A stretch of DNA of 64,000 bases from Cristatella mucedo. Taxonomy: Eukaryota > Bryozoa > Phylactolaemata > Cristatellidae. Location of the stretch: contig WPIO01000032.1 of the NCBI GenBank assembly GCA_009760855.2, forward strand, positions 1,529,001 to 1,593,000, read 5' to 3'. Every line of letters starts with the position of its first letter. The first letter of the stretch is position 1. Shown here piece by piece: positions 63,325 to 64,000 of the stretch. A model generated the notes under the pieces. That model worked only from the letters and a program-made list of their open reading frames with translations, did not search any database and had not been told where the DNA came from. Both the position numbers and the translations under genes were made by a program.

Positions 63325-64000
63325 AATAATCATAATACACTTGATAAAGCGCAATCCGAAAACTTAATCTCTTTCTAGCCGTTTTACATTTGCTGCAAGG
63401 GAAGCACGATTGAATGGTTAGTAGTAGCATGCTTAATAAACAATAAGAATAACATGGTTAGAGGTTAAATGCATAGAGTCAGAATGCAAGTGGGGTCAGT
63501 GGCAGCATACAGTGTCAGCAGGCATAAGCACATGAAGGACAAATCACAGGGACCCACTAAATGTGGCCCAAAATAGGTTTGTTTCATGTTCTTTTTAAAT
63601 GGGTCAAGTCAGGGGATATTGTGACCCAAGTCGGAAGTGAGTTCCAAGCTTTGGAAGCATGCAAACTACAGGCACGGTCTCCGTAGGATTTGAGGTTTGT
63701 GAGATTACGAAAAGCGGCTGGTACGGTGCTTAGCAGGTTAGGGCAGTAGATGAGTGATAGGCTGAAGCCAAAGAATGAAGGGATCTGAAAGTTAGGGAAA
63801 AAACTTTGAATTCGATGTGTTGCTTGACTGGTAGCCAGTGCAGGTCGGTGAGAGGTGGTGTGATGTGGCAACAGCTGCGCTCAACACGGACAAGCTTTGT
63901 TAGGTTCACAGTTTTGCACCAGGTGTAAGCGCCTGATTGCACATGCTGGTAGACCAGCAAGCAGTGAGCTATAGAAGTCAAGATGAGATGTTACAAATGC
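63325..64000 (-). mobile_element. L2-type LINE 3' end, continuing past the right edge
   Basis: On the plus strand one sees the tail (ATAATACACTTGATAAAGCG), the 3' UTR, then the C-terminal ORF2 blocks on the minus strand (TDLHWLPVKQHIEFKVFSLT, RSLHSLASAY, HASKAWNSLPTW). It is frameshifted and cut by the window end. Confidence 0.82.

Overview
This is animal nuclear DNA. Genes are split by introns, non-LTR retrotransposons are abundant, tRNA-derived SINEs are present, and long (CT)n, (GA)n, (AC)n and (AT)n runs occur throughout. Nothing bacterial or phage-like is present. I cannot name the species. A secreted cystatin family in tandem together with many L2/CR1-type LINEs fits an invertebrate such as a chelicerate, but that is a guess.

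One host gene family is recognisable: type-2 (secreted) cystatins, the inhibitors of papain-like cysteine proteases. All copies are on the minus strand. A partial copy runs off the left edge (1-365: exon 1 plus most of exon 2). A complete locus lies at about 46.9-50.0 kb. Splicing by eye gives seven phase-compatible exons and a predicted 247-residue precursor with one signal peptide and two cystatin domains. The stop codon that would end a one-domain protein overlaps a good splice donor, so one- and two-domain products are both possible. The two loci share exon structure, a GC-type first intron, a TATA-like box and a CCAAT box.

The rest is mobile and repetitive DNA. From left to right it holds: a decayed L2 LINE with a SINE inside (8.5-11.6 kb); a 5'-truncated, mutated Ty3/Gypsy element (14.2-17.5 kb); a degenerate tandem array with a period of about 172 bp (18.0-19.8 kb); further L2 copies at 20, 22-25, 34, 41-44, 53 and 63 kb; a second L2-like family at 8.4, 27 and 38-39 kb; an apparently intact hAT transposon with a 640-residue transposase in an (AT)n tract (30.66-33.84 kb); a small non-autonomous hAT element (37.1 kb); and a diverged foldback element (44.7-45.4 kb).

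From about 54.0 to 62.4 kb lies a large palindrome. Its inner arms of 1148 bp are almost identical around an 8-bp spacer, while its outer arms are clearly diverged. Each arm carries insertions missing from the other: a mariner-like element and an L2 on the left, a GC-rich LTR-like insert on the right. Comparing the arms gives the exact ends of those insertions. Stretches where I see nothing are listed as such.
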